DNA from: Miscanthus floridulus | Lineage: Eukaryota; Streptophyta; Magnoliopsida; Poales; Poaceae | Length of the DNA: 64,000 bases | Assembly (NCBI RefSeq): GCF_019320115.1 | Contig: NC_089597.1 | Location: forward strand, 116,938,000 to 117,001,999 | Direction of reading: 5' to 3' | Shown: one piece after another, positions 43,804 to 55,483 of the stretch | Numbering within the stretch: position 1 is the first letter of the stretch | Layout of the letters: each line of letters begins with the position of its first letter | Notes under the pieces: generated by a model | Told to the model about the DNA's origin: nothing | The model's database searches: none | The model's input: only the letters and a program-made list of their open reading frames with translations | Position numbers and translations under genes: made by a program

Positions 43804-44461
43804 CCAGCCGCCCGAGGTGCGGTGCGTCCGTGCGGGGGTGCGGACGGGATCACAGGGGCGGGGCAGAGCGACGATCCAAATCAATTGTCGCAACAAAAAA
43901 AATATCCACTCTTTAGATTTTTTTTAGTTGCAGGAGACAGGAGAAGGAGGTAGGAGACAGGAGATATAGCATAGAGAAGAGATTACCATTACACTGAGCC
44001 AAAAGGACGATTGTATATGTTTTTTTTATACTGTGCTTGTTTCTATTGTCATTGTGATCAGTTCGTAGAAAATAAGCAATTAGGAGGTTCAATAGTTCCA
44101 TAAAAATACTTTAATTTCTCGACGACTATAGGCTAACACATATAAGGTGAGGACTTTCTTAATATAGAGGCCAGCATGCCAGAGATGCAAATGGAAAGAA
44201 GACCTAAGTTTACTACTACACAAAAGAAAAATACTAGTATGTGAAATGCGCAGCTGTTACACTTTCGTGGTTTATTCAACGTTGGTACTAATCTACGCTA
44301 CTTAATGCTCACATATACCAGTAAATAAATTATTAATGCCACCAGTAACTTTTGTGTCACCCTCATGGTGCCGCAAATGCAAGGTACTAGCAAAATGACA
44401 TCAGGGCCGGGGTAGGTTTCCACGGTCAATTCAACACAACGACGTGCACCAACCACTCCTG
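43804..44461. other. Non-coding
   Basis: No gene seen. A GC-rich start (43804-43870) is followed by a purine-rich stretch with GGAGACAGGAGA repeats (43932-43965), then AT-rich sequence. Confidence 0.4.
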
Positions 44462-44465
44462 CTAG

Positions 44466-44699
44466 GGCCCTGTTTAGATTGCAAATTTTTACAATCTGGA
44501 TACTGTAGCACGTTTCGTTTGTATTTGACAAACTTTGTCTGATCATGGACTAACTAGGCTCAAAAGATTCGTCTCGTGATTTACAACTAAACTGTGCAAT
44601 TAATTATTTTTTTACCTATATTTAATGCTCCATGTATACGTCCAAAAATTGATGTGACGAAGAGAGAGTGAAAAAACTTAAAATTTGGAGGTGATGGCC
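44466..44699 (-). mobile_element. MITE, same family as 41634-41880, opposite orientation
   Basis: It contains TACTGTAGCAC, GATCATGGACTAACTAGGCTC, AGATTCGTCTCGTGATTTAC and ACTGTGCAATTAATTATTTT, the reverse complements of the blocks in the first MITE. The ends GGCCCTGTTTAG and GTGATGGCC are less well matched. CTA precedes it. Confidence 0.7.
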
Positions 44700-45055
44700 T
44701 AGGTTGGATACTTTCGACCACTTGCGTGCAGAATGGCAGAAGAGTGATGGCGTTCAGCCTTCAGCGATGCTGCAGCAGGAAAAGAACGAACTGCCCTGAT
44801 GTGACACTAGTAGTAGACTGCTTGCAGCTGCTGCTAGTCCGCACGATCGCTTGACCGCCGCCAGTCCGCCCCCTCCGGCTGACCGCTCGGTGTTCCGGCG
44901 ACCCGAGCCCTTTGACCAGCCCGCCAACGGCCCCCCGCACGGAGCTCACCAACCTCCTCGCACTCCACACTGTTCGTGATACTAACCGTCGGGGCCCAAG
45001 CATGCCGGGTCCCGCCAATCAGTGGAACGTGTGCGTACATGCCTGCTTCCTCCAG
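44700..45055. other. Non-coding, GC-rich toward the right
   Basis: No gene recognised. It is the left flank of the CACTA element at 45056. Confidence 0.4.
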
Positions 45056-45116
45056 CACTACCGGAAACTGTACTTTATCGGGTGCCTAAGACTCTGTCGA
45101 GTGCTTTTTATCGGGA

Positions 45117-45670
45117 CACTCAGCAAAGCAATATTTTGCCGAGTGCCGCACTCGGCAAAATAAAGCTCTCGGCAAAGGTGGCTTTGCCGAGTGCCAGACA
45201 CTCGGTAAAGCCTGGCTCTCGGCAAAACTGGCTTTGCCGAGTGCCGCGGCACTCGGCAAAAGTTCCACTCGGCAAAAGGTGGTCGGCCCGTGACGGCGGC
45301 CACCTGCCGTCAGATTTTGCCGAGCGCCTAACGGCTGGCACTCGGCAAATTTTTTTTATTTTTAAAAACTTATTTTGCCGAGTGCCAGACCAAGGCACTC
45401 AGCAATTTTTTTTTTATTTTTTAAAAACATATTTTGCCGAGTGTAAGCCTTGGGCACTCGGTAATTTTTTTTTAATTTTTGAAAACTTATTTTGCCAAGT
45501 GCCAGCGCTAGGCACTCGGTAAATTTTTTTTATTTTTGAAAATCAACTTTGCCGAGTGCCCCCTGGGCCGGCACTTGCAAATTTTTTTTAATTTTTTAAA
45601 ACTTATTTTGCCGAGTGCCGGCGCCAGGCACTCAGCAAATTTTTTTTTATTTTTGAAAATCAACTTTGCC
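45117..45670 (+). repeat. CACTA left subterminal array
   Basis: At least a dozen units of TTTGCCGAGTGCC and its complement, many separated by A/T-rich TTTTTTATTTTT spacers, probable TNPA-type binding sites. Confidence 0.9.
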
Positions 45671-47746
45671 GAAGATGGTGGTTTCGTGGGATATGGTGAG
45701 CAACATATGTGGACTCATAAGTCCGGCTTGACGAGGCTCCCCTATTTCGATGACCTCCTACTGCCCCGTAACATTGATGTCATGCACACTGAAAAGAATA
45801 TCGTCGAGGCACTTTGGGCAACGCTCATGGACACTAACAAGTCTAAGGACAACCCTAAAGCTAGAGTGGACCTGGCGACGTTGTGCGATAGGCCAAACCT
45901 AGAGATGCGGCCTCCTGCAATAGGAAAGCAGTGGAGAAGGCCTAGGGCTCCCTATGTCTTGAAAATCGATCAAAGGAGGGAAGTACTTCGATGGATCAAG
46001 AATTTAATGTACCCTGATGGGTATGCAGCGAGTCTGAGCAGGGGAGTGAACTTAGAGACTCTGCGAGTCAACGGGATGAAGAGTCATGACTACCACATAT
46101 GGATTGAGCGGATACTTCCGTCGATGGTTCGAGGCTATGTCCTTGAGCATGTCTGGCTAGTGCTGGCAAAGTTGAGCTACTTCTTTCGCCAGCTTTGTGC
46201 CAAGGAGCTATCTTCGACCGTCATTATAGAATTGGAAACTATGGCACCTGAGTTGGTCTGTGAGCTTGAGAAGATCTTTCCACCCGGCTTCTTCTTGCCG
46301 ATGCAGCATCTGATTGTGCACCTCCCGACCGAGGCACGGTTGGAGGGGCCCATGCAGGCCCGTTGGTGCTATCCAATCGAGTGATGTCTAAAGACTCTTC
46401 ACAAGAAATGTACAAATAAAGCCAGAATTGAGGCTTCCATTGTAGAGGCAAGCATTCGGGAGGAGGTTGCAAACTTCACGACATCCTACTACAAGCCGAA
46501 CCTTCCTAGCAAGCATAATCCACCCCCTCGTTACAATGTTGGCAAAGTTGAATCGACCATCAGCCTTTTCAAATGCCAACTAGGCAGCGCAAGTGGATCG
46601 ACCCCCAAGAGATTGGATCCAAAAGAGTGGCGCAGAATCCGCTATATGTGTTCACCAACCTTATCGAGGTTGCGCCATTCATTAAGTAAGTTCTCAACGA
46701 ACTTGTTTCAATACGACGTCACTATTCTGTATCGAACCCCATTAATTCTCTTTGGTACAGGGAATTTGTTCGTCAAGAGTGGCATCAATCAAGGGATCCT
46801 ACCCCGTATGAACATGATACCCTTCTTTTAGAGGGTGCGGGAGCTGGGAGGCCTGATTTCATTTCTTGGTTCAAACAAAAGGTCATACGTTCGTCGATAT
46901 TCCTTAGTAGCTCGTACGTTCCAATAGTATAACGATGTATCATGCTTGAGCTTGCAAGCGCAAACCAATGTGTCCATGAGTGATGAGTTGAGACAGGTTG
47001 CAAACGGCTTCAAGTTAAGGGTGAAGTCATATACCGATTATGACGTGAACGGATATCGCTTCCACACGTCAAGACACGAGCAGACTCGGCCCGGTCGGAA
47101 AACCACCAACAGCCAAGTTTTTACGCCGGGCACTAATGGCGTCGAATACTATGGAATAATTGAGGAGATCTATGAACTTGAATATGAGGGTCGGGTACCT
47201 CTTACTCCTGTCATATTCAAGTGCCACTGGTTTGATCCTAGACGAACGAGACGGACCCCTCATCTTAGGCTAGTCGAGATTAGGCATGATTCCGTCTATA
47301 AAGGAAAAAATGTCTATATTGTGGCTCAACAGGCTGTGCAGGTGTATCATACGCCATACGCGTGCCAAGACAAAGACCATCTTAAGGGTTGGTCTATTGT
47401 GCACCAGGTATCTTCGCATGGTAAACTACCTGTTCCAAACGATGAAGATTACACCTTCGACACAAACACATATGATGGAGAGTTCTATCAAGCAGATGGG
47501 CTACAAGGGAGCTTTGAGATAGTCTTACCCGGTGTGACGACCGCCATGGAAGTAGACAATGAAACGGTTGATGACGAGGACCCTAGAGATGTAGTGCTAA
47601 ATCTGAAGGACATTCAAATGCTTGAGCGATTCTATTTAGGCAAAGACAATGAAGAAGACACAGAACCTTCGAATAGTGTTGCCCATTTGGACAATTTTGA
47701 CAGTGATGATAAGACCTATGACCCCAATCATGAAGATTATTCCTAA
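45671..47746 (+). pseudogene. TNP2-like CACTA transposase, C-terminal half
   Basis: The homology starts abruptly at DGGFVGYGEQHMWTHKSGLT, directly after the subterminal array, and continues with NIDVMHTEKNIVEALW and the DUF4218-type block APELVCELEKIFPPGFFLPM, QHLIVHLPTEARL, RWCYPIE. A TGA at 46382-46384 stands where Arg (CGA) is expected. The frame goes on through NPPPRYNVGKVESTISLF and KEWRRIRYMCSPTLSRL, an intron-containing joint, then a DUF4216-type block (VEYYGIIEEIYELEYEG, FKCHWFDP) and an acidic tail ending at TAA 47744. The N-terminal Transpos_assoc and first half of the catalytic region are absent. TNP2 proteins cut and move CACTA ends in the nucleus. Confidence 0.85.
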
Positions 47747-47849
47747 ACCATGTAATACTATGTTTTTTATTAAATTTTGTTATGTTTATTCCTAAACCTA
47801 TTAAATTTTGACAGTGATGATGAGACCTATTCTTTGTACATTGCAGGTG

Positions 47850-50072
47850 ACAGAACAAAGATGGTGGGCAACCGTTCACCGAGGTAGGTGCTCTCGGTGT
47901 ACTAGAGGCTACGCCCTCCTGATGGAGGCAAGGGGACATCTTCGCCCCCAGCGGCGAGAGCAGGCCCGGGTCACCCCAGCACGGGGAGGGGGAGGGGGAG
48001 GGGCCGGGGTCGCCCTAGGAGGGACCCGCCTCCTCCCCCAGCTCTCGACCAGCTGGAGGACCCGTCTCCTACCCTGGAGGACCACATGGCGGCCACGGGC
48101 ACGACCATAGACACTCCGTCGGGGGACGAGGGGACTCAGCAGATGGAGGACAGTTCTGCTCAGTTGTCTCCCTACCTGCGAGGTCCTACAAGCCTTCCTC
48201 TGGCTTCCTGACCGATGCCCACTGGTTCGTCCTGTGGGAAGAAGGTAAGTAACTATAGATGTTATCACTAGTACTTTATATGATACATTGAAAATCAAAA
48301 GAGAAACTGATAATTTTTCTTAATCACTTATGTAGGGGATGGCTAGTTCTGTCGGGTGCTCTTGACCCCCACGCACCCCCGCTACCGTCCTGGGATGTCT
48401 GTGCAGGAAACACTTCCCCGGCCTTGTGGACTTGAAAGAGGGGAGGTGGGAGCCGGCCTGGTCGTGGGACAGGTACAAGCTCGGCTCGGATGACGAGCAG
48501 GACAACAAGCAAGAGCGGGTTTTGGTGGACTTTTGGGTAAGTGTCTCACAACATAGCTCAATACATCTCCTCCATTGCTTAAGTCTTTTATTGAAATAAT
48601 GAATGGATACATCGTGTTTGTATGCAGAGGTACTTCAAGGTCGAAGAAGGTAGAGAGACCGTGGCGGATCAGATGGCACACAGAGCCTATAAGAAGTACG
48701 TCGGCGACATGATTCACGAGGCGTGACTCTAGGCCCACGTCGACTACTAAAGGTCCATCAAGAAAGAGCCCCTCAACAAAACCGGCGCAAGAAAGGTGGC
48801 GCTGACCAAGGAGCAGTACCTTCAGGTAGGTGAATAATATTGATTCGTTTTGAGATTTAGTAGGTCCAGAATTGATCTTTTTATATGTCAAACACTTGAT
48901 CATGTGTAGGTGCCGGCCTCGTGGTGCATGTCGCATAGATCGGCATGGTCGAGGATCGTGGACAGGTACCTTGACTCGGCGTACATCGCAAAGCACGAGC
49001 AATGCAAGCGGAAGCGGGCACTGAGGACCGCTCCAACTCACCACCAAGGCAGCCGCAACCTCCCCGCATTCAAGCGGGCACTTGTACGAGATGTCATTTA
49101 TCTATTCTAACGCTCAATTTTGCCTGATTTCTAATCATCTTGCTGTCTTTCTCGCAGGAGGTGGCACACCCGGACGTGCCGGTGTTGGAGTTTGGGGCAT
49201 GGGCTGTGTCCCACATGGGCTCGGTGAAATCCAGTGTTGTCTTCAACCCGGATGCCACTGCCCAGGCTTACTCTGACCCGAGCGTCCACGCTAAGGTCAG
49301 AGACTACATGGAGGCGGTTAGGGCGCTCCGTGGCTCAGATCACAATCTGAGCACTGAGCCCCTTGAGACAGAGGTGATTGTGAGGCTGGGGCAAGGCAGG
49401 AAGCACGGGTGGTTGTGGATTGCAGACGGCGCCGACTCCTCGAGCTCTGCACCCTCTCTCTCCGACGTGAGGGCACGGAGCACGGCCAGAAGCCTTCCCA
49501 TACGTGCACGGCCTACTCCAACACTGCCGCGGGTCGACGAACTTCAGGTAATTCCAGTTTCACTCGTCGTACATTGAACGTTGCACACATTGATCAGATT
49601 TGCAATACTGAAACATATGATTGAAACATTGCAGGCCGAGCTGGCAGAGACAAGGGAGACGCAAGCGCACCTGACCGCAGAGCTGGAGGCCACGAAGAAG
49701 CAGATGGCAGACATGTATCAGATCATGCAAACCATCAGGCAAGCATCGGGTGTCCAAGTGCAGTTGCCAACTCCAGCTCCGGTTCGACACTTCACTCCTG
49801 TGAGTATGAAAGTTTAATGCGTTCGTGTCGTTGTCATTTTCGGCCTTCGTGCCGTTGGGATTGTCGGCCTTCGTGCCGTTGTGATTGTCGGCCTACGTGC
49901 CGTTGTTTCTTGCAGGTTGGAAACCTCCCCGTGCAGGGGAGGTGCTGCCGAAATTTTCAATTTTGAGTCTAACACATGCAACCTCTTCTCTTTTGTGCAG
50001 CCTCCGTCGGCGGGTTCAAACAATCCCGCTAGCGTGTCACCGGCGGCTGATCACGTCAACCCTTCGCCGTAG
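47850..50072 (+). pseudogene. Second CACTA gene, Transposase_24 (Ptta/En/Spm) type
   Basis: Exon-like blocks include a Gly/Arg/Pro-rich N-terminus, WEPAWSWDRYKLGSDDEQ, VDFWRYFKVEEGRETVADQM, GARKVALTKEQYLQVPASWC, PTHHQGSRNLPAFKRA, VSHMGSVKSSVVFNPDAT, VRLGQGRKHGWLWIADG and a coiled coil (AELAETRETQAHLTAELEAT) followed by a Pro-rich end at 50072. Typical GT-AG introns separate them (for example 48538-48627 and 48824-48909). Stops at about 48724-48748 break one exon. Proteins of this type bind the subterminal repeats and partner TNP2. It lies about 100 bp after TNP2 on the same strand. Confidence 0.75.
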
Positions 50073-50264
50073 TCCGGTCCTTCACTGCTGTCCAGGGGGC
50101 CACACCTGCAGTCTCCGCCGCCGCAGTAGGGATGTTGAACTTTGTGATGTTGAACTTGTAATAATAAACTTGTGATGTTGAACTTTGGTGCATTTGTGAT
50201 GAATTTATTAAATATGCGTGTGCTTGTGATATATAATGCATGTTGGTGATATAGATGTGATGAT

Positions 50265-50269
<5 letters not shown>

Positions 50270-50358
<89 letters not shown>
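50270..50358. repeat. (AT)n microsatellite
   Basis: About 88 bp of uninterrupted AT dinucleotides after the second CACTA gene, before the right subterminal array. Confidence 0.95.
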
Positions 50359-50361
<3 letters not shown>

Positions 50362-50398
50362 CTGTTACAATGGAATGTAAAAAAAATTATAATTCTCG

Positions 50399-50908
50399 GG
50401 GTCTTTGCCGAGTGCCATGGGCGAGGCACTCGACAAAGATTTTTCAAAAAAAAAAAAATTTCTTTGCCGAGTGCATCGCCGCGGCACTCGGCAAAGTATT
50501 TTTTTTAAAAAAAATCAGAAATTCTTTGCCGAGTGCCGAAACAGGGCCACTCGGCAAAGTAATTTTTTTTAAAAAAAATAAAAAAAACTTTGCCGAGTGC
50601 CTGGGCTGGGGCACTCGGTAAAGAAATTTTTTAAAAAATAATTTTTTTTTGCCGAGCGCTGGGTCGGGCACTCGGCAAAATAACCGTTAACGGCCGGCGC
50701 CGCAACGGCCAAAAATATTTTGCCGAGTGTCGCCCCAAGCACTCGGCAAAATTGTTTTTTATTTTGCCGAGTGCCCCGATAAAAAGCACTCGGCAAAGAC
50801 CCTTTGCCGAGAAAAAATTTGCCAAGCGGACTTTGTCGAGTGCTACACTCGGCAAAGCCTTTGCCGAGTGCAAAGGGCTCTTTGCCGAGTGTAAAAACAC
50901 TCGGCAAA
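50399..50908 (+). repeat. CACTA right subterminal array
   Basis: About a dozen TTTGCCGAGTG / CACTCGGCAAA units with T/A-rich spacers, the counterpart of the left array. Confidence 0.9.
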
Positions 50909-50927
50909 GCCGCGGCCTCCAGTAGTG

Positions 50928-52440
50928 CGGTGGCCAGCTCTACGTCGACGACGGCTGAACCTATAAAAGCCGAGCAGCTTCTGCAGCCAATTCAACACCA
51001 CATCACAACACAAGTACACAACGCAAGAAAAACGGATCCAACCTTCGGTTTTGCACAAGTCGACACCGCCTGGTCTCTGAGTCCAAGAGCTGTTCTAGGT
51101 CGTGCCAAGGAATTACATCGGCTAGTCACGTTGTAGGCGGGGCGGGCTCTTAACGAGACCCACACACTCGCCCCGCAAAGTTTCCCTTCGTGGCTGGAGT
51201 GGCCTAGCAACAAATTTTTTGTGGCCCAACGTCTTTGAACCCGCCAAGTCCGTTGGGCAAGAGACAAAGCTTGCAAGAACCCGCAAGACCCGCAACAACA
51301 ACTGCATCTTCTGAACCCTACCGCTACTGCGCCGTCACGGTACGATGGCGTCGGGCATCACCCTCCTCTACTCGCTCTTTCGGCTCGTCCTGGCACTTGG
51401 CACAGATGGGAATGCCTATTCCGACCGTGGTAGGCGGCGGAAACCTAGCCCTCGACTCACGCTCCTCCATGGTGGAGCAAGAGGAGGCAGCAGAGGACGG
51501 GGGCCATGAAGCCTCCAAAATCCTAGTGTCGGCTTCTACAAGAACTCAACGAGGTCTTTCATTAGCAGTACTTTTGCAAGTCACGCTTGCATTTTTTCTT
51601 ATCTTTTGGTTAGTATTGTTCATGACAATGCATTCCTACTGTGCCACGGTCAATACTAGGACATCATAAGAGCTACCCAAACTTCTCTCGCTATGCGGGA
51701 TACAAAACATGTGAATCATCACAAAACTTCTCCCGCCATGCAGGATTGACTAGCATAAGTATTATGCTAAACTTCTCCCCATGCGGGATAAATCTATATA
51801 CAAACATACATGCTTAATCCAACGATGGTCAAATTAGGCATGCATGTTACTTATTGCAACTCTTAACATAAAATATTCACTTATACTTCATTTTTCAATT
51901 AAATCTTTCCGTTGGTTCCAATTTAATCAGAAAATTAATAAACTAACAAAAACAGTTCTGAACCGGCTTTACTCACATACCCCAGCATTGTAGCCCTGTT
52001 GACTTGTAGCCGAGTGACCTCGATGGTTAAAACATACGAGGTGCTTCTGCATTAATTCTACATCACCGTTGGCAGAAAATAGAATTAATGCATAAAACTC
52101 ATAAATTAACTTAAAGACATATAACTACTCTTCAAAATTAAATTCTCTCGTTGGTTCGAATTTAATTAGAAGATAATCAACATCATTGCAGCGGAAACAT
52201 GAGATATATTCTATTAGTTCAGGAGCATTTCTTTGGCTCTTATCTACTCTCTAAAAAATTAATCGCGTTGGTGTAAAATTTATCAGAGATTTAAACTTCA
52301 AACTTAAACTCATTATAACATTGTTATCATCAACGTTGATCAGAAAATAACAATACCATAATTTAACATAAACAAATCGGACTACTCCTCTAATTTAAAT
52401 TTTCAGTATGAAAAAATATAGCAATTCATTATGAAATTTG
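50928..52440. other. Non-coding with possible promoter
   Basis: A TATA-like CTATAAAAGC lies at 50961-50970 and GC-rich sequence follows to about 51540, but no convincing protein frame is seen; the longest frame (51235-51669) has no domain. From 51670 the sequence is AT-rich and contains three variants of AAACTTCTCCCGCCATGCGGGAT (51683-51795, each under 24 bp) and repeats of CGTTGGTTC-AATTTAAT. Confidence 0.35.
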
Positions 52441-52605
52441 CTACCTTGAGAGATAGTTCTTGAAATCCTGCAAACAAACAGGAAAGGTAGAGAAAAGGAT
52501 AACAAAGTTATTGTGATCGTTGCCACATAGAATTGAACGGCAATCTTGACAGGTGTGGAGAAACATCGAAGCGACGATCCAACAGAGGAACAGGGAAAGG
52601 CGCAT
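52441..52605 (-). CDS. Putative small secreted peptide (54 residues)
   Basis: Minus strand, ATG at 52605 and stop at 52441-52443. The product opens with a clear signal-peptide-like stretch, MRLSLFLCWIVASMFLHTC, then a short Cys-containing segment (QDCRSILCGNDHN) and FSTFPVCLQDFKNYLSR. A TATA-like CTATAAATAG lies about 100 bp upstream (52697-52706), which would place transcription start near 52670. An in-frame upstream ATG at 52683 gives 80 residues but hides the signal sequence. The end may really be an intron (TTTGTTTGCAG precedes DFKNYL), in which case this is the first exon of a longer gene, for example a receptor-like protein. Family unknown. Confidence 0.4.
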   Translation of the reverse strand: MRLSLFLCWIVASMFLHTCQDCRSILCGNDHNNFVILFSTFPVCLQDFKNYLSR

Positions 52606-52695
52606 GACTACATGAGGAACTAATGTCATTTGCTTGATTGGCTCTTGGAGTCCTCGAGAGCAGACTGCGGATGCGCTGCTCATACTGGAGCATGT

Positions 52696-52706
52696 TACTA
52701 TTTATA
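52696..52706 (-). promoter_or_regulatory. TATA box upstream of the small peptide ORF
   Basis: Minus-strand CTATAAATAG, a consensus plant TATA box, about 100 bp from the preferred ATG. Confidence 0.45.
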
Positions 52707-53158
52707 GCAGAGAAGTGGTGGGACTGAGGGAGTCCAGGGAGTAGGCTTGTTTTTTTTTTTTTTTTTGATAACCACGGGACAGGCTTGTTGGTGGACTGGG
52801 AAGCTGAGAGATCAAAACCGACGACGGGATCACACTGGGTGGAGTACTTGCATGTTGCAGGTGGTATTCGAATGGTGATTATGGTGTTAGACCCACGATG
52901 ATGTGGCAGCACGAGAAGCTAAAAAAAACTCTTGTAGTGGGTTCTCCTATTTAAATATAGAGGATAGAAGATAACTCATGAAAATATATTAAAGTGGCTG
53001 AGTGGGAGAGCGCGTCCAGATGGTTCCACAGGCTGCGTGGTGGGGACAGCGCGATTTTTTTTATTGGAGGACAGCAAGATTTGGGTTGCTGTGAGACGTG
53101 GGCCGTGATGTAGCGACGCCCACCAGGCACGGCACCCCCCGTTCCCCACGATAAATTT
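52707..53158. other. Non-coding
   Basis: No gene. A T-run of 18 (52749-52766) may be a retroposon tail or slippage. This is the left flank of the Harbinger element and, before that insertion, would have been upstream sequence of the polyubiquitin gene. Confidence 0.4.
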
Positions 53159-53506
53159 GGGGCTGTTCGGCTGGACTAAAATGTCTGGCTGAGCTGCTTT
53201 TGGCCGGGCTGATCAGCCCAGCCGTTCGGCGGCTCAAGTCCAGCCAAACGGCTGGAGGAAAAAGCCAACCTGGCGGCCACGTTCTCCTCCCTCCCTCACT
53301 CCGTCCCCCACGCCCCCACGTCTAGGGTTTCCGCCGCGCGGGCCGCCGCGGGCGTGAGCTCCGCTTCTCCGTGCCTGCCCCGGCGCCGTCGAAAGCCTCA
53401 CGTTTGTCGAACTAGAGCGCCGCATCCCTCCCTTCAACCCGCCGACGTCGACGTCCATCCGCCGGACAAGGTACCCCCCCGGATCCGAGTTCACCTCCCT
53501 CCCTCC

Positions 53507-53782
53507 TAGGGATGAAAACGGTATGGATATTTTTCGACCGTATTTGAAACCGAATCCGTTTAGAGGGGTTGAGATCTATCCGTATCCGAGTCCGGATATC
53601 CAACATCCGATACCGTATCCGTATCCGAATACTCAAATCGCATATTTATGATGTCGATATCCAATCGTATCCTATCCGACATAGTTGACACTATCCGTAT
53701 TCGAATCCGAATCCGGACATAAATATGAAAACACATGTAATATCGGTGATATCCGTCCGTATCCGATCCGTTTTCATCCCTA
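53507..53782. mobile_element. hAT-type MITE with 8-bp target duplication
   Basis: The ends TAGGGATGAAAACGG and CCGTTTTCATCCCTA are near-perfect inverted repeats. CTCCCTCC flanks it on both sides (53499-53506 and 53783-53790). The interior is filled with TCCGTATCCGA repeats in both orientations. It is nested in the leader of the Harbinger ORF1. Confidence 0.9.
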
Positions 53783-54161
53783 CTCCCTCCCCACCTATTC
53801 TGACGCCGCTGTCGCCCCTGCCTTCCGGATCCGACGCCGCCGTCGTCCACCCCCCTCTGGATCTGACCCCCACGTGCTCCTATTGCAGGTGAGCCCGACC
53901 GCCGCCAACGGATCTACCTCTCAGTTCGCCGGAATCGCCTGCCTTCTCGCCGGATCCGCCACACTGGCAGTGTCGTCCAATTCGTCCTGCTCCTCTCCTG
54001 AAGGCAGGCACTACATCCACCGTTCAAAACGTGCGAAGCCTTTTGGCAAGGCACGTCCCCATCTCTTACGCCCTAACTCCCCTGTTTGTTACTCTTACAA
54101 GTGCTGCACTTTTTCTTGTATGCTACATACATCATACCATACATTTTGCACATGGCAACAG

Positions 54162-55110
54162 ATGTCCACTGATCGTGCTAACTAGGATGACGCCACATTG
54201 AGGACCTTTCTAGAATTAGTCATAGAACAGAAAAACCTCTTGCACTGGAACTAGAGAGGCCTCACAACCGTCGGGTGGTCAAATCTGTATCCAGCATTCG
54301 AAAAGAAAACGAAGTTGGGTTATGACAAGAAACAGCTATAGAACAAGTTGAACGAGATGATGCGGACATATTTCGCTTGGCGCGACCTTCAAACCCACAT
54401 TGGCCTAGGCCATGACCCGAATACAGGAGGCGTCGCAGTTGACCCCTCGTTTTTTGAGGGTGGCAACGGGGTACTACCTTCCACCTATTTTCTTTCTAAC
54501 CCACTGACTACCAAGTACTAGGGATGGTCCCATTCTATTCGTCCTAACATGTGGAACCATGGCACACGTGCAGGAAAATAGCCAATCGGCTGCGCAGCGG
54601 ACCAAAGTTCCCAAATGCCTTGACCTATTGGTCACTCTTTGGGGATACACACCCCGTGAAAGGGGCACGTTGCTCACTTCTGGTGGACATCATCACGAGA
54701 GGACACTGAGTACTCCTAGCATTGAAACTCAATACGACATGTCCCAGGAGCCCATAGGTACACACCGTGTCGGCCAGTCCTCCAAGAGATCCACTAGAGA
54801 ACATTCTCTCAATAGCTCTCCTAGTAAGAAGACTGTTTCCATTGACGACTGCCTTAACAACCTAACCCAGACCATTAAAGTCCATAGTCAGCAGAAGGCC
54901 GGGTCAAGCAAGCACGATGAGGAGATGGCCAAAGTGAAGCAGATTTTGAAACAAGATGGTTTGCCCGAGTCTAATCCTGTGTTTGCTCATGCTTTAGATG
55001 TTTTCAAGAACACAGTGGACCATAGGAACTTTCTGAGCGTGGAAACGAAAGAGGGCCGCATGAACTTGATTGAGGCTTGCTGGGAGGTTCTGAGAGCCAG
55101 ATCGAAGTAG
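54162..55110 (+). pseudogene. Harbinger ORF1, Myb/SANT-like DNA-binding protein, decayed
   Basis: From ATG at 54162 the frame reads DDATLRTFLELVIEQKNLLH, GLTTVGWSNLYPAFEKKTKL, GYDKKQL-stop-NKLNEMMRTY, then DLQTHIGLGHDPNTGG, which has the spaced Trp/Leu pattern of plant Myb/SANT-like (Harbinger-associated) domains. A frame change near 54520 leads to the second open frame (54559-55110), which is Ser/Thr-rich and ends in helical sequence (FLSVETKEGRMNLIEACWEV). Stops at 54190-ish, 54254 and 54343 are in frame. ORF1 proteins help the transposase reach the element ends and the nucleus. Confidence 0.65.
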
Positions 55111-55483
55111 TCGTTATCCCAACCAACGTTCCTTCTGCGGCAGTCTATCTAGTTATATGTTCAAACTGTGCTTGTTGAGGATGTATGTTTGCCCTATGTT
55201 TGTTTCATTTGAAGTTGTCATTGTAATGTTCCCTGGACACTGTTTGGTTAAGTTGCATCGATGTGTTGTGGCATGTGGCCTGAACTTTGTGTGCTTGTTG
55301 TTTTTCCCTAATCGAAATAAATTGTGTTATGTGATGTACATATCTTGGTTGTAGGTTGACCTACATTTCCTAACAAGACAAGACTCTATTAATTGGTGTT
55401 CTAGGTTACCTTGAAATCTCGCTTATTGTGACTTATCACACTGAGCATCATTTTATCTCTATTGTGTGCACTCTCTAATGTAG

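Larger units (their letters stand above)
45056..50927 (+). mobile_element. CACTA (En/Spm) element, internally deleted
   Basis: The left end is CACTACCGGAAAC and the right end is ...CCTCCAGTAGTG, so the reverse complement starts CACTACTGGAGG. Arrays of TTTGCCGAGTGCC / GGCACTCGGCAAA in alternating orientation fill the first 600 and last 520 bp. Between them are the C-terminal part of a TNP2-like transposase and a Transposase_24-type gene, both plus strand. Flanking triplets are CAG and CGG. The N-terminal part of TNP2 is missing, so the copy is not autonomous. Confidence 0.9.

Noticed and set aside
41615..43820. Similar CCCCAGCTGCCCGGGG / CCCCAGCCGCCCGAGG as target duplication of the Pack-MULE
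   Set aside because: The left copy is separated from the TIR by a MITE and is longer than the 9-11 bp expected; similarity may be chance in GC-rich sequence.
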